The notes under the pieces are model-generated. The model saw only the letters and a list, made by a program, of their open reading frames with translations. It searched no databases and was not told the origin of the DNA. Positions 1 to 9,765 of a DNA stretch of 64,000 bases are shown here, piece by piece. The translations under genes were made by a program, and so were the position numbers. Location: positions 2,870,961 through 2,934,960 of the forward strand of contig NZ_LN831279.1 in NCBI RefSeq assembly GCF_900069005.2. Reading direction: 5' to 3'. Within the stretch, counting starts at the first letter, position 1, and each line of letters begins with the position of its first letter. Source of the stretch: Paenibacillus sp. GM2. GTDB taxonomy: Bacteria > Bacillota > Bacilli > Paenibacillales > Paenibacillaceae.

Positions 1-117
1 CTCCCGAGGCCTCATGACTTTTATATCCAATTGGCTGCCTCTGGGATCATTATTCTGTTGTCCCTCATCTTCACCAGTCTGCTCGTCAATGAGCGCAATA
101 GTTACGAAGAGCTATAA
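1..117 (+). CDS. C-terminal end of an integral membrane protein (partial)
   Basis: Only the last 38 codons are present, in frame 1, ending at the TAA at 115-117. The tail has one hydrophobic run (LAASGIIILLSLIFTSLLV) followed by a short polar end (NERNSYEEL), which fits a last transmembrane helix and cytoplasmic tail, for example of a transporter. The family cannot be named from so little sequence. A hairpin terminator follows 19 bases after the stop, so this is the last gene of a rightward unit, convergent with pgmB. Confidence 0.6.
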   Translation, partial: LPRPHDFYIQLAASGIIILLSLIFTSLLVNERNSYEEL

Positions 118-135
118 ATATGTGTAAATGCAAAC

Positions 136-190
136 AGGGCTGCTCCCGATCATCTTCCGATGATGACTGAAGGACAGCCCTAATTTTGTT
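136..190 (+). terminator. Hairpin terminator between convergent genes (copy 1 of a duplicated hairpin)
   Basis: The outer stem pairs AGGGCT..TCC with GGA..AGCCCT and the inner stem pairs ATCATC with GATGAT around a TTCC loop. On the plus strand it is followed by a modest T-rich tail (AATTTTGTTGTTG). It probably ends the partial membrane-protein gene and may also stop leftward transcription from pgmB. A close relative in the same orientation lies at 9964-10018. Confidence 0.7.
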
Positions 191-198
191 GTTGAAGC

Positions 199-876
199 CT
201 ATAATGATGAGCTTTGCTTCAACGCCTGCAACAGCGAAGCTAAACTCAATTTTACAGTGCTATTGTATACGATATCCGCACCTGAAGCTCCCAGCAGCTC
301 CGGATCGCCGATACCAACTGCATACATCCCCGCCGCTTTAATCGCCTCGATTCCGGCTTGGGCATCCTCGATTCCGATACAGCATCGCGGATCGGCACCT
401 GCCAATTCTGCTCCCTTCAGAAAGATGTCGGGGGCGGGCTTGCCCGAAATCCCGTCAGGGTCCGCAATCGCATAGAAGCGGTCCGCCAGCCCAAGCGACT
501 CCAATATTTGCGGTGCATTCTTGCTTGCCGACGTCAATACGGAGGGAACATGATGCTCTGTCAACTGATCGAGCAATTCACCAATCCCTGGGTAGACATG
601 GTCCGGAGCAAGCCCGGCAAGCAGTGACACATAATGCTTGTTTTTGTCTGCGGCCAGCTGCTCACGATGCTTCAGCGAATACTGGTGATCCTTACGCCCA
701 TGAACCAATATCCGCTCCAGGGATTCCATTCGGCTAATTCCCTTGAGCTGTTCGTTAAAATCACGGTCGATTTCGATTCCGATTTGCTCCGCCATCTGCT
801 TCCAGGCCAAATAGTGATACTCTGCGGTATCGGTAATGACGCCATCCAGATCAAATAATACGGCTTGCAGTTTCAT
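199..876 (-). CDS. pgmB: Beta-phosphoglucomutase, HAD superfamily
   Basis: Converts beta-glucose 1-phosphate to glucose 6-phosphate in the cytoplasm. The HAD nucleophile motif FDLDGVITD lies near residues 8-16 and contains the two aspartates. LTSASKNA (motif II) and a late GIEDAQAGIEA (metal-binding motif) also fit, and the length of about 225 residues is usual for PgmB. I chose the ATG at 876 because it has a GGAG nine bases upstream; the ATG at 885 sits on top of that GGAG. Only one base separates it from the stop of the GH65 gene, so the two are co-translated. Inverting GH65 phosphorylases release exactly its substrate, which makes the assignment firm. Confidence 0.93.
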   Translation of the reverse strand: MKLQAVLFDLDGVITDTAEYHYLAWKQMAEQIGIEIDRDFNEQLKGISRMESLERILVHGRKDHQYSLKHREQLAADKNKHYVSLLAGLAPDHVYPGIGELLDQLTEHHVPSVLTSASKNAPQILESLGLADRFYAIADPDGISGKPAPDIFLKGAELAGADPRCCIGIEDAQAGIEAIKAAGMYAVGIGDPELLGASGADIVYNSTVKLSLASLLQALKQSSSL

Positions 877-877
877 G

Positions 878-3226
878 TTAGTCATCTCCTCTCGCTTCGG
901 TCAGGCTAACCACCAGCACATCGTCGAAACGGTATTCCTTCCCGTAAACATTCAGCTTGACTGGAACCTGATCCGTTGCCTTGACGATAAGCCGATCCGC
1001 CGTGACCTCCAATTCCAGGCGCTGTCCTTGCCAATTGATCATAAACTCCAGCTGGCTCCAATGCTCCGGCAGCTGCGGATTTATCCTTAATTCGCCATGC
1101 AGCATTCGCATGCCCGCGAAGCCCATCACAATCACCTGCCAAATACCACCGATGGAGGCTGTATGCATTCCCAAATCAGATGACTTCATCTCGGGTCCCA
1201 GATCAATTTCACAGGCCTGCCTGAACAATCGGTAAGCGAGGGAACGATCGGCGAGATCATTGGCTAGTATCGCGTGCGTTGACAGGCTCAAGGAAGAGTC
1301 ATGGATCGTTTTCGGCTCATAGTAATTGTAATTGGCAATCTTCACATCATTGCTGAACCTGTCCTCTAACCAGTAGAAGAGGATCATCAAATCTGCCTGC
1401 TTGGACACCTGAATATCACTCAATTGCTCCAGACTGTAATCCTCAAAGATCGTATTCACATGCGTCTGATTTTTGTATTTCGTCAAGTCGATGATCCGCT
1501 TCGTCAAGTAAGTATCATCCTGTGGAATAACAAGACCCTCTCCTGGCTGGGGAAGATAGATTTTATTGATGCATTTCATCCAGGCTTCCATCGCATGCTC
1601 CAAATTCAGCAGCTCACTCAAACGATGGAATACGTCAGAATCGCTCTCCTTCAGATTACTGTAGTACTCCATAGCAAGCTGTATATTGAAATGGGCAAAA
1701 TAGTTTGTGAACGCGTTGTTATCCACATGCTCTTTATACTCATCAGGGCCGATTACATCATGAATGCAGTACTGCCCCTTTGCTTCATCCCATTCCAGAC
1801 GGCTGACCCAGAATCGGGCCGTGTCAAAAATAATCTCATAGCCATAATTCTCCATGAAGGCCCGATCGCCTGTAACCATGTAGTATTGCCATACCGCAAA
1901 GGCTACATCGGCAGTAATATGCTGCTCGATAAAGCCGGTCCAGATCTTTGTCTGCTTGCCAGTAACGATATCCACGCGGCCCCATTCCTGGGCCATCTCG
2001 CCATCGCTGGGCCATGCGGCTTCCCACGGGTACATGGCCCCTTCGTAGCCGTTGCTTCTCGCTTTTTTCCTTGCACCTTCAAGTCCTAAATAACGATAGA
2101 TCAGCAGCGATCTCGCCACCTCGGGATTGGAATAAATAAAGAACGGAAGGATGAACATTTCCGTATCCCAGAAGGAATGGCCTTGATAGCCCTCGCCGCT
2201 CAGTCCCTTAGCCGCAATTCCCATCCGTTCGTCATGAGCCGGAGTCATCACCGTTAAATGATAAAGGGCGAAGCGGGCGGCCAATATATCGAACTCATCC
2301 TCCGATTGGATATTCAGCTGATACTGCCTCCACACCTTCTGCTCCCATGCGCAAGCATGCCGGGCGAACAATTCCTCATACCCTTCAGCCGCGCACTGCT
2401 TCAAGGTATTTAGAGCGCAGCCGCGCATCTCCTGCGGCCCCATTCCGTCAAACTGTTTATCCCGGGAGGTATGCACCGTTGTCAGCTTCTCAAGCGAGAA
2501 TTTTTGCCCCTTCATCAGGGTTCCTTGATAACTGAGCATAATCAATCGGCGGTCCATCCGCATAAACGGCTGATCCAGCTCGGCATCGGCAAGAGTAACA
2601 TGATGTACGGTGTGGAACATAAAATTAATATTGGATTCTACCGTTCTCGTCACCATCTCCACATACTTTTTATCGTAAATCCGCTTCTCGCCTTCAAAGA
2701 AATGCTGTGCCCCGCTATTGGATACCTGAGCGTTCACACCGCTCTCAACACTCACATTCACATCATCGTTCAGCGCCTCCAGTTCCATCTTCATAGCGAT
2801 GACATGCAGGTTATCCAACGATACAAACCTTCTGAATTTCAATGCCACCTGCTTGCCGGAAGAAGTTGTCCAAATAAACGACCTTCTTAATTCGGCGGTC
2901 TTCAGATTCAGGGCCCTCACATAATCCTCCGTCCGTACAGACGCATCCAGCCTTTCCCCATCTATAAAAATATTCAATCTAGTCACGTCAGCAGCATTCG
3001 GGAGCTCCGACACTTCCTGCGCATCCGATTTATTAAAGGTTCCGGCTACGAACAGATTTCTGACTTCACCTACATACGGCTCCTCCGCAGCGCTGCGCAG
3101 ACCTATATAACCGTTGCCCAGAGACATGACTGCCTCGGCCTTCCCAAGCAAGCTGCTGGAGAAGGATGACTCGGCAACGATCCAGTTCTTCTCCTTCCCC
3201 GTCCCCAGATCATATTTCATTCCCAT
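878..3226 (-). CDS. GH65 disaccharide phosphorylase (maltose/kojibiose/nigerose/trehalose type)
   Basis: Predicted to cleave an alpha-glucosyl disaccharide with phosphate, giving beta-glucose 1-phosphate and glucose or another acceptor. It has the GH65 layout: N-terminal beta-sandwich (about 1-270), linker, (alpha/alpha)6 barrel and a small C-terminal beta domain. The catalytic acid lies in IGPDEYKEHVDNNAFTN, where the Glu is about residue 496; QGHSFWDTEMF and KQADLMILFYWL are other barrel motifs. About 782 residues is the usual length. The start at 3226 has AAAGGA at good spacing; an in-frame ATG at 3232 sits too close to it. Substrate cannot be fixed from sequence. Several characterised members have His after GPDEY; here it is Lys. 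It follows a sugar ABC importer and precedes pgmB. Confidence 0.88.
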   Translation of the reverse strand: MGMKYDLGTGKEKNWIVAESSFSSSLLGKAEAVMSLGNGYIGLRSAAEEPYVGEVRNLFVAGTFNKSDAQEVSELPNAADVTRLNIFIDGERLDASVRTEDYVRALNLKTAELRRSFIWTTSSGKQVALKFRRFVSLDNLHVIAMKMELEALNDDVNVSVESGVNAQVSNSGAQHFFEGEKRIYDKKYVEMVTRTVESNINFMFHTVHHVTLADAELDQPFMRMDRRLIMLSYQGTLMKGQKFSLEKLTTVHTSRDKQFDGMGPQEMRGCALNTLKQCAAEGYEELFARHACAWEQKVWRQYQLNIQSEDEFDILAARFALYHLTVMTPAHDERMGIAAKGLSGEGYQGHSFWDTEMFILPFFIYSNPEVARSLLIYRYLGLEGARKKARSNGYEGAMYPWEAAWPSDGEMAQEWGRVDIVTGKQTKIWTGFIEQHITADVAFAVWQYYMVTGDRAFMENYGYEIIFDTARFWVSRLEWDEAKGQYCIHDVIGPDEYKEHVDNNAFTNYFAHFNIQLAMEYYSNLKESDSDVFHRLSELLNLEHAMEAWMKCINKIYLPQPGEGLVIPQDDTYLTKRIIDLTKYKNQTHVNTIFEDYSLEQLSDIQVSKQADLMILFYWLEDRFSNDVKIANYNYYEPKTIHDSSLSLSTHAILANDLADRSLAYRLFRQACEIDLGPEMKSSDLGMHTASIGGIWQVIVMGFAGMRMLHGELRINPQLPEHWSQLEFMINWQGQRLELEVTADRLIVKATDQVPVKLNVYGKEYRFDDVLVVSLTEARGDD

Positions 3227-3300
3227 GATCATTTCCTTTCTGTCCGATGCTTTTCCCGCACCTCAAGTCATTCATTTCGTTTCCATTCCAACCATATAAA

Positions 3301-3337
3301 ATGCCCGTTCCCCACCGAGAAGAGGGAGGACGGGCAT
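3301..3337 (-). terminator. Terminator after the ABC importer genes
   Basis: On the minus strand ATGCCCGT pairs with ACGGGCAT and is followed by TTTTATA. It lies 32 bases past the stop of the distal permease and upstream of the GH65 start, so part of the transcription may end here and GH65-pgmB may be expressed at a different level or from its own promoter. Confidence 0.7.
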
Positions 3338-3368
3338 CAAACTTTTCTAACTTGCTGTAAGCCGCTGC

Positions 3369-4199
3369 TTAGCCTTTGACCGCACCCGCCGTAATTCCAT
3401 CGATAATGTTGCGCTGCATCATGATGAAGAATATAATGACCGGGATCGACGCCATGGTTAAAGCAGCCATCGCCAAATGCCATTCATTCATGTATTGCCC
3501 GAAATAAACCGATGAAGCAAGCGGAATCGTCTGATTCTTCTTGGAGCTAAGCGTAATCAACGGAAGCAAGAAATCATTCCAGATCCATAGAGAATGCAGG
3601 ATCGCAATCGTTGTGGTGATCGGCTTCAGCAAGGGAAGGACGATGCGGAAGAACGCTCCGGCAACTCCATTGCCGTCAATCAGAGCGGCTTCCTCAAGCT
3701 CACGGGGAATCGCTTTGATAAATCCGTTATACAGGAACACCGCCAAGGGGATTCCGAAACCCCAATACATGATAATGACCCCGCCAATCGAATCCATCAT
3801 ATACATCTCACTAGCAACTTTCACCAGAGGGATCATCAATGTCTGGAACGGAATGACCAGCGATGATAGGATGAGCATGAATAGTACCGTACTCACCCAA
3901 CCGGGGCGGCGTACAAATTGATAGGCCGCAGGTGCGCTGATCAACAGGATGCCGACTACGGAAATGACCGTAATAATTAGCGAGTTCATGAATACCCCGC
4001 CAAAATTCAATTGCGTCCATACCGTCTTGAAATTATCAAAATGAAGTGTGCTGGGAAGCGATGCAACCGATGAAACAACCTCATTATAGGATTTGAATGA
4101 ATTCACAAACGTTACATACAACGGAAAAAATACAAAGATAGCAATCACAAATAATATGGCGAATATAACCCAATTCCATCTATTTTCGCGCTTTTTCAT
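3369..4199 (-). CDS. Carbohydrate ABC transporter permease, MalG type (CUT1)
   Basis: One of two membrane subunits of a sugar importer. Six hydrophobic segments are visible, the first being WVIFAILFVIAIFVFFPLY near residues 9-27. The cytoplasmic coupling motif EEAALIDGNGVAGAFFRIVLP near residue 190 matches the EAA loop of binding-protein-dependent permeases. 276 residues is typical for MalG-like proteins, and the end (IIDGITAGAVKG) is the usual CUT1 ending. Its ATG overlaps the stop of the MalF-like gene by one base (TAATG), a sign of translational coupling. No ATP-binding subunit is encoded nearby; CUT1 systems of Firmicutes commonly share one MsmX-type ATPase encoded elsewhere. Confidence 0.92.
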   Translation of the reverse strand: MKKRENRWNWVIFAILFVIAIFVFFPLYVTFVNSFKSYNEVVSSVASLPSTLHFDNFKTVWTQLNFGGVFMNSLIITVISVVGILLISAPAAYQFVRRPGWVSTVLFMLILSSLVIPFQTLMIPLVKVASEMYMMDSIGGVIIMYWGFGIPLAVFLYNGFIKAIPRELEEAALIDGNGVAGAFFRIVLPLLKPITTTIAILHSLWIWNDFLLPLITLSSKKNQTIPLASSVYFGQYMNEWHLAMAALTMASIPVIIFFIMMQRNIIDGITAGAVKG

Positions 4200-5083
4200 T
4201 ACATCTCAACCTCCCTGCGCTTCAGCACAAGTGACTGGACAATAGTGACCGTAGCGAGAATGAGGAAGAATATAACGGACTTGGAGGAGGCATATGTGAA
4301 CATATTTCTTCCAAAGCCCTCCGTGTAAATATGGTAGGCTAAGGATTGGGTTGTGCCAAAGGGACCTCCGCCCGTTAAGGAGTAATTCAGGTCAAAGCCT
4401 TTAAACCCGTTGGCAATAGCCAGGAAAAGATTGATCGTAATCGCCGGTCTGATCAGGGGAAATACGACATTTCGCATTCTGCTCCAGTACCCGGCCCCGT
4501 CGATCTCCGAAGCCTCTACCAAATCCTTAGGAACGCCCTGCAGCGCGGATAGATAGATGATCATAAAATAACCGACAGACTGCCACACAGCGACCATAAC
4601 GATAGACCAGAAGGCGTAATCGGGCAAGCTCAACCAGTTTTTTTGAAAAATAGCCCAGCCGGTTGCCGCCCCGATTTGACTAAATTGATTCGTAATAATA
4701 AATTTCCAGATGAAGCCTACAATGACAGAGCCCATAACATAAGGCAGAAAATAAACCGTCCGCAACAGGTTCCTGAATTTGATCGCCCGGTTCAGTCCAA
4801 GGGCCAGCAATAATCCGAATACATTCAGCAAAATTGTGGTTGCGACCACATATTTGGCCGTGAATGTAAAGGACCTCCAGAACGAAGCATCGTGGAACAA
4901 ATTCTGATAGTTCCTCCATCCGATCCAACTGATGTTGCTGCTAATTCCATCCCACTCCTGAAAGCTGAAGATAATAGCTCTCAAGAAGGGAATTAGAATT
5001 ATTAATGTGAAGAACAGGATAGCCGGTGCGACAAAAGCCGCATAAATCCACCATCCGCGAGATTTAATCGTCATATTAATCAT
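4199..5083 (-). CDS. Carbohydrate ABC transporter permease, MalF type (CUT1)
   Basis: Partner membrane subunit of the MalG-like protein. There are six predicted helices, starting with WWIYAAFVAPAILFFTLIIL (about 11-30), and an EAA-type loop VEASEIDGAGYWSRMRNVVFP near residues 190-210. The segment LTGGGPFGTTQSLAYHIY is characteristic of sugar permeases of this class. 294 residues is normal for short MalF-like proteins lacking the large P2 domain. It begins six bases after the solute-binding protein. Together with the GH65 enzyme the importer is inferred to carry an alpha-glucosyl disaccharide or oligosaccharide. Confidence 0.92.
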   Translation of the reverse strand: MINMTIKSRGWWIYAAFVAPAILFFTLIILIPFLRAIIFSFQEWDGISSNISWIGWRNYQNLFHDASFWRSFTFTAKYVVATTILLNVFGLLLALGLNRAIKFRNLLRTVYFLPYVMGSVIVGFIWKFIITNQFSQIGAATGWAIFQKNWLSLPDYAFWSIVMVAVWQSVGYFMIIYLSALQGVPKDLVEASEIDGAGYWSRMRNVVFPLIRPAITINLFLAIANGFKGFDLNYSLTGGGPFGTTQSLAYHIYTEGFGRNMFTYASSKSVIFFLILATVTIVQSLVLKRREVEM

Positions 5084-5089
5084 TCCTAT

Positions 5090-6367
5090 TTATTTTGCTT
5101 TTTGATCCCAAATGTTCTGCAATTCTTGGATAGTCTGATCTTTATCATATTGGGCTCCGACATAGGCTTGCAGAGGTACCGCAAAGTCTTCCGCAATTCC
5201 GGACGGCCACAATTGGAACGACCAAATCAGCGTCTTTTCATCCTTCAAGTACTTGTCCAGATCTTCTGCCAGTGGACCAAGGTCAGGCGTCGTTTCCAAA
5301 TCCGTAAAAGCAGGAATCATCTTATAAGAGTCAACGATATACTTCTGACCATTTTCATGCAGCCAGGTCAAGAACTTCTTACTCTCTTCAATCACCTTGG
5401 AATCCTTGTTAATCGAATAATAAGTCGACACACCTACCGGCATTTTCGTATCTTCAGGATTATCGTTCAGAGGAATCGCGAACATCCCGATATTCATATT
5501 AGGATTGATTTTCGTGATCGAGTCGATGGCCCATACGCCTTGCTGCATCATAGCCGTCTTTCCGGAGGCGAAATCGGAAACCTGATTATCATAGTTAAGG
5601 CCGATTGTATCCGTGCCTTTACCGTAGTCAATCGTCATGTCCAAGACATCAAAGAACCCGTTCAAGTTTTGCAAATCAGCGATCTTTGCTTCGCCTTTGT
5701 ACATCTTTGCGATCATGCCTTCCGAGTCCGGCTCATAAGCAAACGGAAGATTGAATAAATGCTGCCCAAGCACCCAGAACGAGTTGTAGCCTTCAGAATA
5801 GGAAGAAATGCCCGCGGCCTTCAATTTCTCATTGGCTTCCTTCAGCTCCGTTAATGTTGCAGGCAGCTTATCGATACCCGCTTGAGCAAACATATCCTTA
5901 TTGTAAATAAATCCGTAGCCCTCAACAGCAAGCGGGAAACCATACTTCTTGCCGTCAACAGTCATCCCTGGCGCTGAGGATGGGATCACTTTATCCATCC
6001 ATGGCTCTTCGGACAAGTCAACGAGTCTTTCCGACCAATCCTGAATGTCTGTGTAAGCTCTCGTCATGAAAATATCCGGTCCATCGCCAGCCGCAAAACG
6101 GGTTTTCAACAGGGTATCATAATTGCCGGTAACCTGAGCTTCAATCGTGACATTTGGATTTTCAGCCATGTAATCGGCAGCCATCGCCTTGATTTTATCG
6201 GTGATCTCTGTCTTGAAATCCATAATCTTAATCGTTACTTTGCCATTCGAACTTCCCGAATCCGCACTGGAGCCCTCGCTGTTCTTCGGGCTGCTTCCAC
6301 CAGCGCAGCCGCTGATTATGGACAAAGCCACGACGCTGGTGAGAAGCATTAGCATAACCTTGCGCAT
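5090..6367 (-). CDS. Extracellular sugar-binding lipoprotein of an ABC importer
   Basis: Captures the transported sugar outside the membrane. The N-terminus is a lipoprotein signal: charged MRKVMLML, a hydrophobic stretch, then the lipobox ISGC with Cys at about residue 21, followed by a Ser/Gly-rich spacer. The body is a family 1 sugar-binding protein (VTIKIMDFKTEITDKIKAM near the start; ASGKTAMMQQGVWAI and NPEDTKMPVGVSTYYSIN later). 425 residues is normal. The start ATG follows a GGGGG ribosome-binding site. It lies between the two-component regulator and the permeases, the usual order for YesMN-controlled importers. Confidence 0.92.
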   Translation of the reverse strand: MRKVMLMLLTSVVALSIISGCAGGSSPKNSEGSSADSGSSNGKVTIKIMDFKTEITDKIKAMAADYMAENPNVTIEAQVTGNYDTLLKTRFAAGDGPDIFMTRAYTDIQDWSERLVDLSEEPWMDKVIPSSAPGMTVDGKKYGFPLAVEGYGFIYNKDMFAQAGIDKLPATLTELKEANEKLKAAGISSYSEGYNSFWVLGQHLFNLPFAYEPDSEGMIAKMYKGEAKIADLQNLNGFFDVLDMTIDYGKGTDTIGLNYDNQVSDFASGKTAMMQQGVWAIDSITKINPNMNIGMFAIPLNDNPEDTKMPVGVSTYYSINKDSKVIEESKKFLTWLHENGQKYIVDSYKMIPAFTDLETTPDLGPLAEDLDKYLKDEKTLIWSFQLWPSGIAEDFAVPLQAYVGAQYDKDQTIQELQNIWDQKAK

Positions 6368-6460
6368 TTTCTTAACCCCCTAAGTTGTTGTTTGCTACAC
6401 TTCTATTCTAAGAATTCCGTTGATGTCGAAACATAGACTATCTTTACTCAAAATAGTACT

Positions 6461-8011
6461 TTATGAACCTTGTATCCTCTTGCGATATTTTAATGGGGGC
6501 AAGCCGTGTTGCTTACGGAACACCTTGCTAAAATAGCTCTCATCCTGGTAGCCGATCATCTCGGAGATTTTGACCACCGGCAGATCGGTATATTCCAGTA
6601 GAGACTTTGCCTTCTCCATGCGCAGCTCCATCTGATAACTAATGATGGTCATGTTGTATTTCTCCTTAAATCTTCTGGCAATGTATTGGGGACTAAAATG
6701 GAACCTCTCCGCCAGTTCATTCAGGGAGAAATTCTCATGAAAATGCTGTTCGATATAGTCATGGATCAACTGTATGCTCCTGCCCTCGTAACCACTGTTC
6801 CCACATTCCTCGATCAGCCGCCACCATTGTTGAATCCATCTGCTCTCCCACTCCTTAATGCAGCTAATCCATGGAGATAAGGACACGCCTTCCAGATCCT
6901 TGTTCATCTGCAGAATGGCCCGTTCAAGTATATAATTAGCTTCTTTGGTATAACGCTGAAGCTCTGCCAGACTAAGATGCCCATACTGCCCAAGCTCTGC
7001 TGTAAATCCGCGGATTATCTCTTCAACCCGCAGCTTGTCACCATTCTCCAACGCAATATTAAGCTGCAGCTCCCTGTCGGATAACGATGGTTTGTCAAGG
7101 TCTGACTGCTGCCCGGCTATGACAGAAGATTGGATCAACTCCGCGCGTGCACTCGAATATTGCTGCTGTATCTCTAGTAAATTCGAAACATATTGACTCA
7201 CTCCGGTAAATGTCTCCAATCCAATCGTCGAACGCCATGCTGCTGTCATTTTGTTAATATAGAAATTTAAGGAATTCCTCATCCCGCTGCCTGAAGCCTC
7301 CGCTGTAACCAAAACCCACAATTCTTCCTCAAAACAAAAAAGAAGATGGCTCCCAAAACCTGCTAGCATCTCTTGCGCCATATTTTTTATAGCGAAAGAG
7401 AACAGGCTGTTATCCCCGTCATAACGCTGCTTCATCAGACGAGAGCCGTTCTTCATCAGAATGAACGAAATTCTTACGTTATCCGGTGATAGTCCCAGGT
7501 TCCGGCAATAGTTCTCCACTTCAGCTATAGATGTATCATCGCCCTTTAGCAATTGAGACATTTTCTGTTCCATAACGACATTGTCAGCCTGTTGAACCAG
7601 GAAACCCGTATCCCGGCTAGTCCGTTGGCTGCTCACACGCTGCTCGCATAAATCAACGGCCTGTGACAGCGCTTGCTCAAGATCCCGTTTTTTAAAAGGC
7701 TTCAATATATAATCCACACCCTTGGCGCGAATCGTAGCCTGAGTATAAATAAAATCATCATATCCGCTAACGACAATAACCTGAATGTCCGGAAAACCGC
7801 GACGAATGAGATCCAGCAATTGAATTCCGTTCAGCTCCGGCATGCTCATATCGCAAAAGACGATCTCCGGCTTATATTCACGGATGAGTTCCAAGGCCTG
7901 ACTGCCATTCTCAGCTTGGAGCCTCTCGTCAATGCCATACTCATCCCAATCCACCGCCAGCTCAATTCCTTCTCTAACATGTTCTTCATCATCAACAATT
8001 AATACTCTCAT
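6461..8011 (-). CDS. Response regulator with AraC-type DNA-binding domain (YesN type)
   Basis: Cytoplasmic transcription regulator. The N-terminal receiver domain has acidic residues DDEE at 7-10, the phosphoacceptor Asp at 54 in VFCDMSMPELNG, and Lys in YILKPFKK near residue 104. The last 100 residues are a two-helix-turn-helix AraC domain (FSLNELAERFHFSPQYIARRF and VVKISEMIGYQDESYFSKVF). The middle section of about 270 residues is the variable linker typical of YesN proteins. Its ATG overlaps the kinase stop by four bases, so the pair is co-translated. The obvious target is the sugar-binding protein promoter in the 93-base gap downstream. Confidence 0.93.
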   Translation of the reverse strand: MRVLIVDDEEHVREGIELAVDWDEYGIDERLQAENGSQALELIREYKPEIVFCDMSMPELNGIQLLDLIRRGFPDIQVIVVSGYDDFIYTQATIRAKGVDYILKPFKKRDLEQALSQAVDLCEQRVSSQRTSRDTGFLVQQADNVVMEQKMSQLLKGDDTSIAEVENYCRNLGLSPDNVRISFILMKNGSRLMKQRYDGDNSLFSFAIKNMAQEMLAGFGSHLLFCFEEELWVLVTAEASGSGMRNSLNFYINKMTAAWRSTIGLETFTGVSQYVSNLLEIQQQYSSARAELIQSSVIAGQQSDLDKPSLSDRELQLNIALENGDKLRVEEIIRGFTAELGQYGHLSLAELQRYTKEANYILERAILQMNKDLEGVSLSPWISCIKEWESRWIQQWWRLIEECGNSGYEGRSIQLIHDYIEQHFHENFSLNELAERFHFSPQYIARRFKEKYNMTIISYQMELRMEKAKSLLEYTDLPVVKISEMIGYQDESYFSKVFRKQHGLPPLKYRKRIQGS

Positions 8012-9765
8012 TTCGGGTCCTTCCTCTCTTCGCCCTGGTCCAATCCAATGTTCAAGGCTATCATCGTTGCTTCATACGGTACGCTCGTCACTTCCCACGA
8101 AAAATCAGATCCGTAGCGCAGGCGCAAACGCTGCAGTACGTTAATTAATCCGATTCCGTTTTGACCGTATTGCAATTTATTCTCTAAATAATCGCTGTGA
8201 ATCTCAGCGATTTTCTCAGTTGGTATTCCCTTCCCATTGTCGATTACGCGAATCAGCAAGGCTTTATTTTCCGCTTCTCCCTGTGGACTCAATTCAATTT
8301 CAAGCCGGATGCTTCCGTATCCGCGACCCTGCTCAATCCCGTGAACAATGCTATTCTCAATCAGCGGCTGAAGCAGCATCTTCGGTACTTCGATAGTAGC
8401 CGCTTCCGGGGGACAAACCATGTCGAAGCTCAATTTATTCTTGAACCGCCCCAATTGAATGGACATATAATCTTCGATATGACGAATTTCCATGCTTAAC
8501 ATGACAACGTCGCTGCGAAAATCCATACTGTAGCGCAAAATTGACCCTAATTCAGCGATCTTGTCGCTGACTTCATAAGCTTTCATTTTTAATGCAACCG
8601 TACCTATATACTGCATTGTATTGTACAGAAAGTGGGGGTTAATCTGCGCTTGCAGCATCTTCAATTGGGCTGTAGATAATTCCAGCCTGTAACGGTATTC
8701 CCGGTTCATAAATTCATCGAGATTCTGAACCATGGTATAAAAGCGGTTCTCCAAAATACCAAGTTCATCCGTCCTCTGGCTTTTTCTCTTAATGTCAAAG
8801 TAGCCCTGCTCAACCCGAACCATGCTGCGGAGCAGTCTTTTGATCGGAAATATGATGAAATAAGATAGAATAACAGCAAGAACAACGACAAGGACAATCG
8901 CGATCAGCAGGATGACAACGGACTGGCTCATCGTCTTGTAAGCGGACTCATTTATGACTGAGTCGGATACATATTTCACTAAAGTGAAAGGCAGGTTATC
9001 ATTCGCATTTTTCGAATAAATGAAAACCCCCTTCTTCCCATTCATTTCCCCTTCGAAGGAACCCTTGCCGTTCATCATCTTGCTTTGAAGATGCTGCACT
9101 CCGCTTGTTTGCTCCAGCGAGCTGTATAGAAACTGATCTTGTTGATTAATCAACAGGAAATAGGCACTGTCCTGCAGAAGCTGAGTATGAATCAATTTGT
9201 CAATTTCACTCAGGCCTACATAAATGTTAATCGTCCCCAGAACCTCAGAGCCCGGGTAATCCACCAGTTTTTTCTGGATCAGCAGTACTTTTTTGCCGCC
9301 CAGATCCTTTACACTATAAACCGTAGCTTCACCTTTGATCTCATCGTAGTTGCCAAGCATTTGTTTTATATCGTTGTTGTTTACATCCGAGGAGGTAAAG
9401 GTAAGATTTTTAGTTTTGCTGATATATTGAACTCCATGAAACTCAGAACGACTAATATACATCGTGTTCACTTTGTTGTATATGTAGAGCTTCTGGAGCG
9501 GAGAGGTTTCCTTAGAGCGAAAATAGCTCATTAACTGCGGATCTACATAAAAAGAGCTTGTCAGCATATTCAAATCGTCAAAGTAAATTTTCAAATTATT
9601 GGATATAATCTCCATTGCATTTTGATTCAAGTCGATTACTTGCTGCTTCATAGAGCTTGAAATTGTACGGAAAGCGAATAAACTCGCCAGTAAAAACGGC
9701 AGGATCGCAACGCATAGCATAATAATCAGTATTTTTCTAAATAAACTCCCTTTGAGCCAGTTCAT
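8008..9765 (-). CDS. Sensor histidine kinase, YesM type
   Basis: Membrane sensor kinase. From the chosen start, TM1 is at about 11-31 and TM2 at about 282-306, enclosing an extracellular Cache-like region of some 250 residues. A HAMP region follows, then the His_kinase domain with the phosphoacceptor in QINPHFLYNTMQY (His about 378), an N-box LLQPLIENSIVHG (about 464) and a G-box DNGKGIP. The start at 9765 (MNWLKGS) is favoured by a GGGGGAG sequence four bases upstream; the adjacent ATG at 9768 is possible, and the open frame extends further without a ribosome-binding site. It is expected to sense a sugar signal and to phosphorylate the following AraC-type regulator. Confidence 0.92.
   Translation of the reverse strand: MNWLKGSLFRKILIIMLCVAILPFLLASLFAFRTISSSMKQQVIDLNQNAMEIISNNLKIYFDDLNMLTSSFYVDPQLMSYFRSKETSPLQKLYIYNKVNTMYISRSEFHGVQYISKTKNLTFTSSDVNNNDIKQMLGNYDEIKGEATVYSVKDLGGKKVLLIQKKLVDYPGSEVLGTINIYVGLSEIDKLIHTQLLQDSAYFLLINQQDQFLYSSLEQTSGVQHLQSKMMNGKGSFEGEMNGKKGVFIYSKNANDNLPFTLVKYVSDSVINESAYKTMSQSVVILLIAIVLVVVLAVILSYFIIFPIKRLLRSMVRVEQGYFDIKRKSQRTDELGILENRFYTMVQNLDEFMNREYRYRLELSTAQLKMLQAQINPHFLYNTMQYIGTVALKMKAYEVSDKIAELGSILRYSMDFRSDVVMLSMEIRHIEDYMSIQLGRFKNKLSFDMVCPPEAATIEVPKMLLQPLIENSIVHGIEQGRGYGSIRLEIELSPQGEAENKALLIRVIDNGKGIPTEKIAEIHSDYLENKLQYGQNGIGLINVLQRLRLRYGSDFSWEVTSVPYEATMIALNIGLDQGEERKDPK

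Noticed and set aside
1424-2089. A 221-codon plus-strand frame inside the GH65 gene
   Set aside because: It is the antisense shadow of a well-supported enzyme and lacks a start site; the same applies to other long antisense frames in kdgK, spoVAD, adeC and the ATPase gene.
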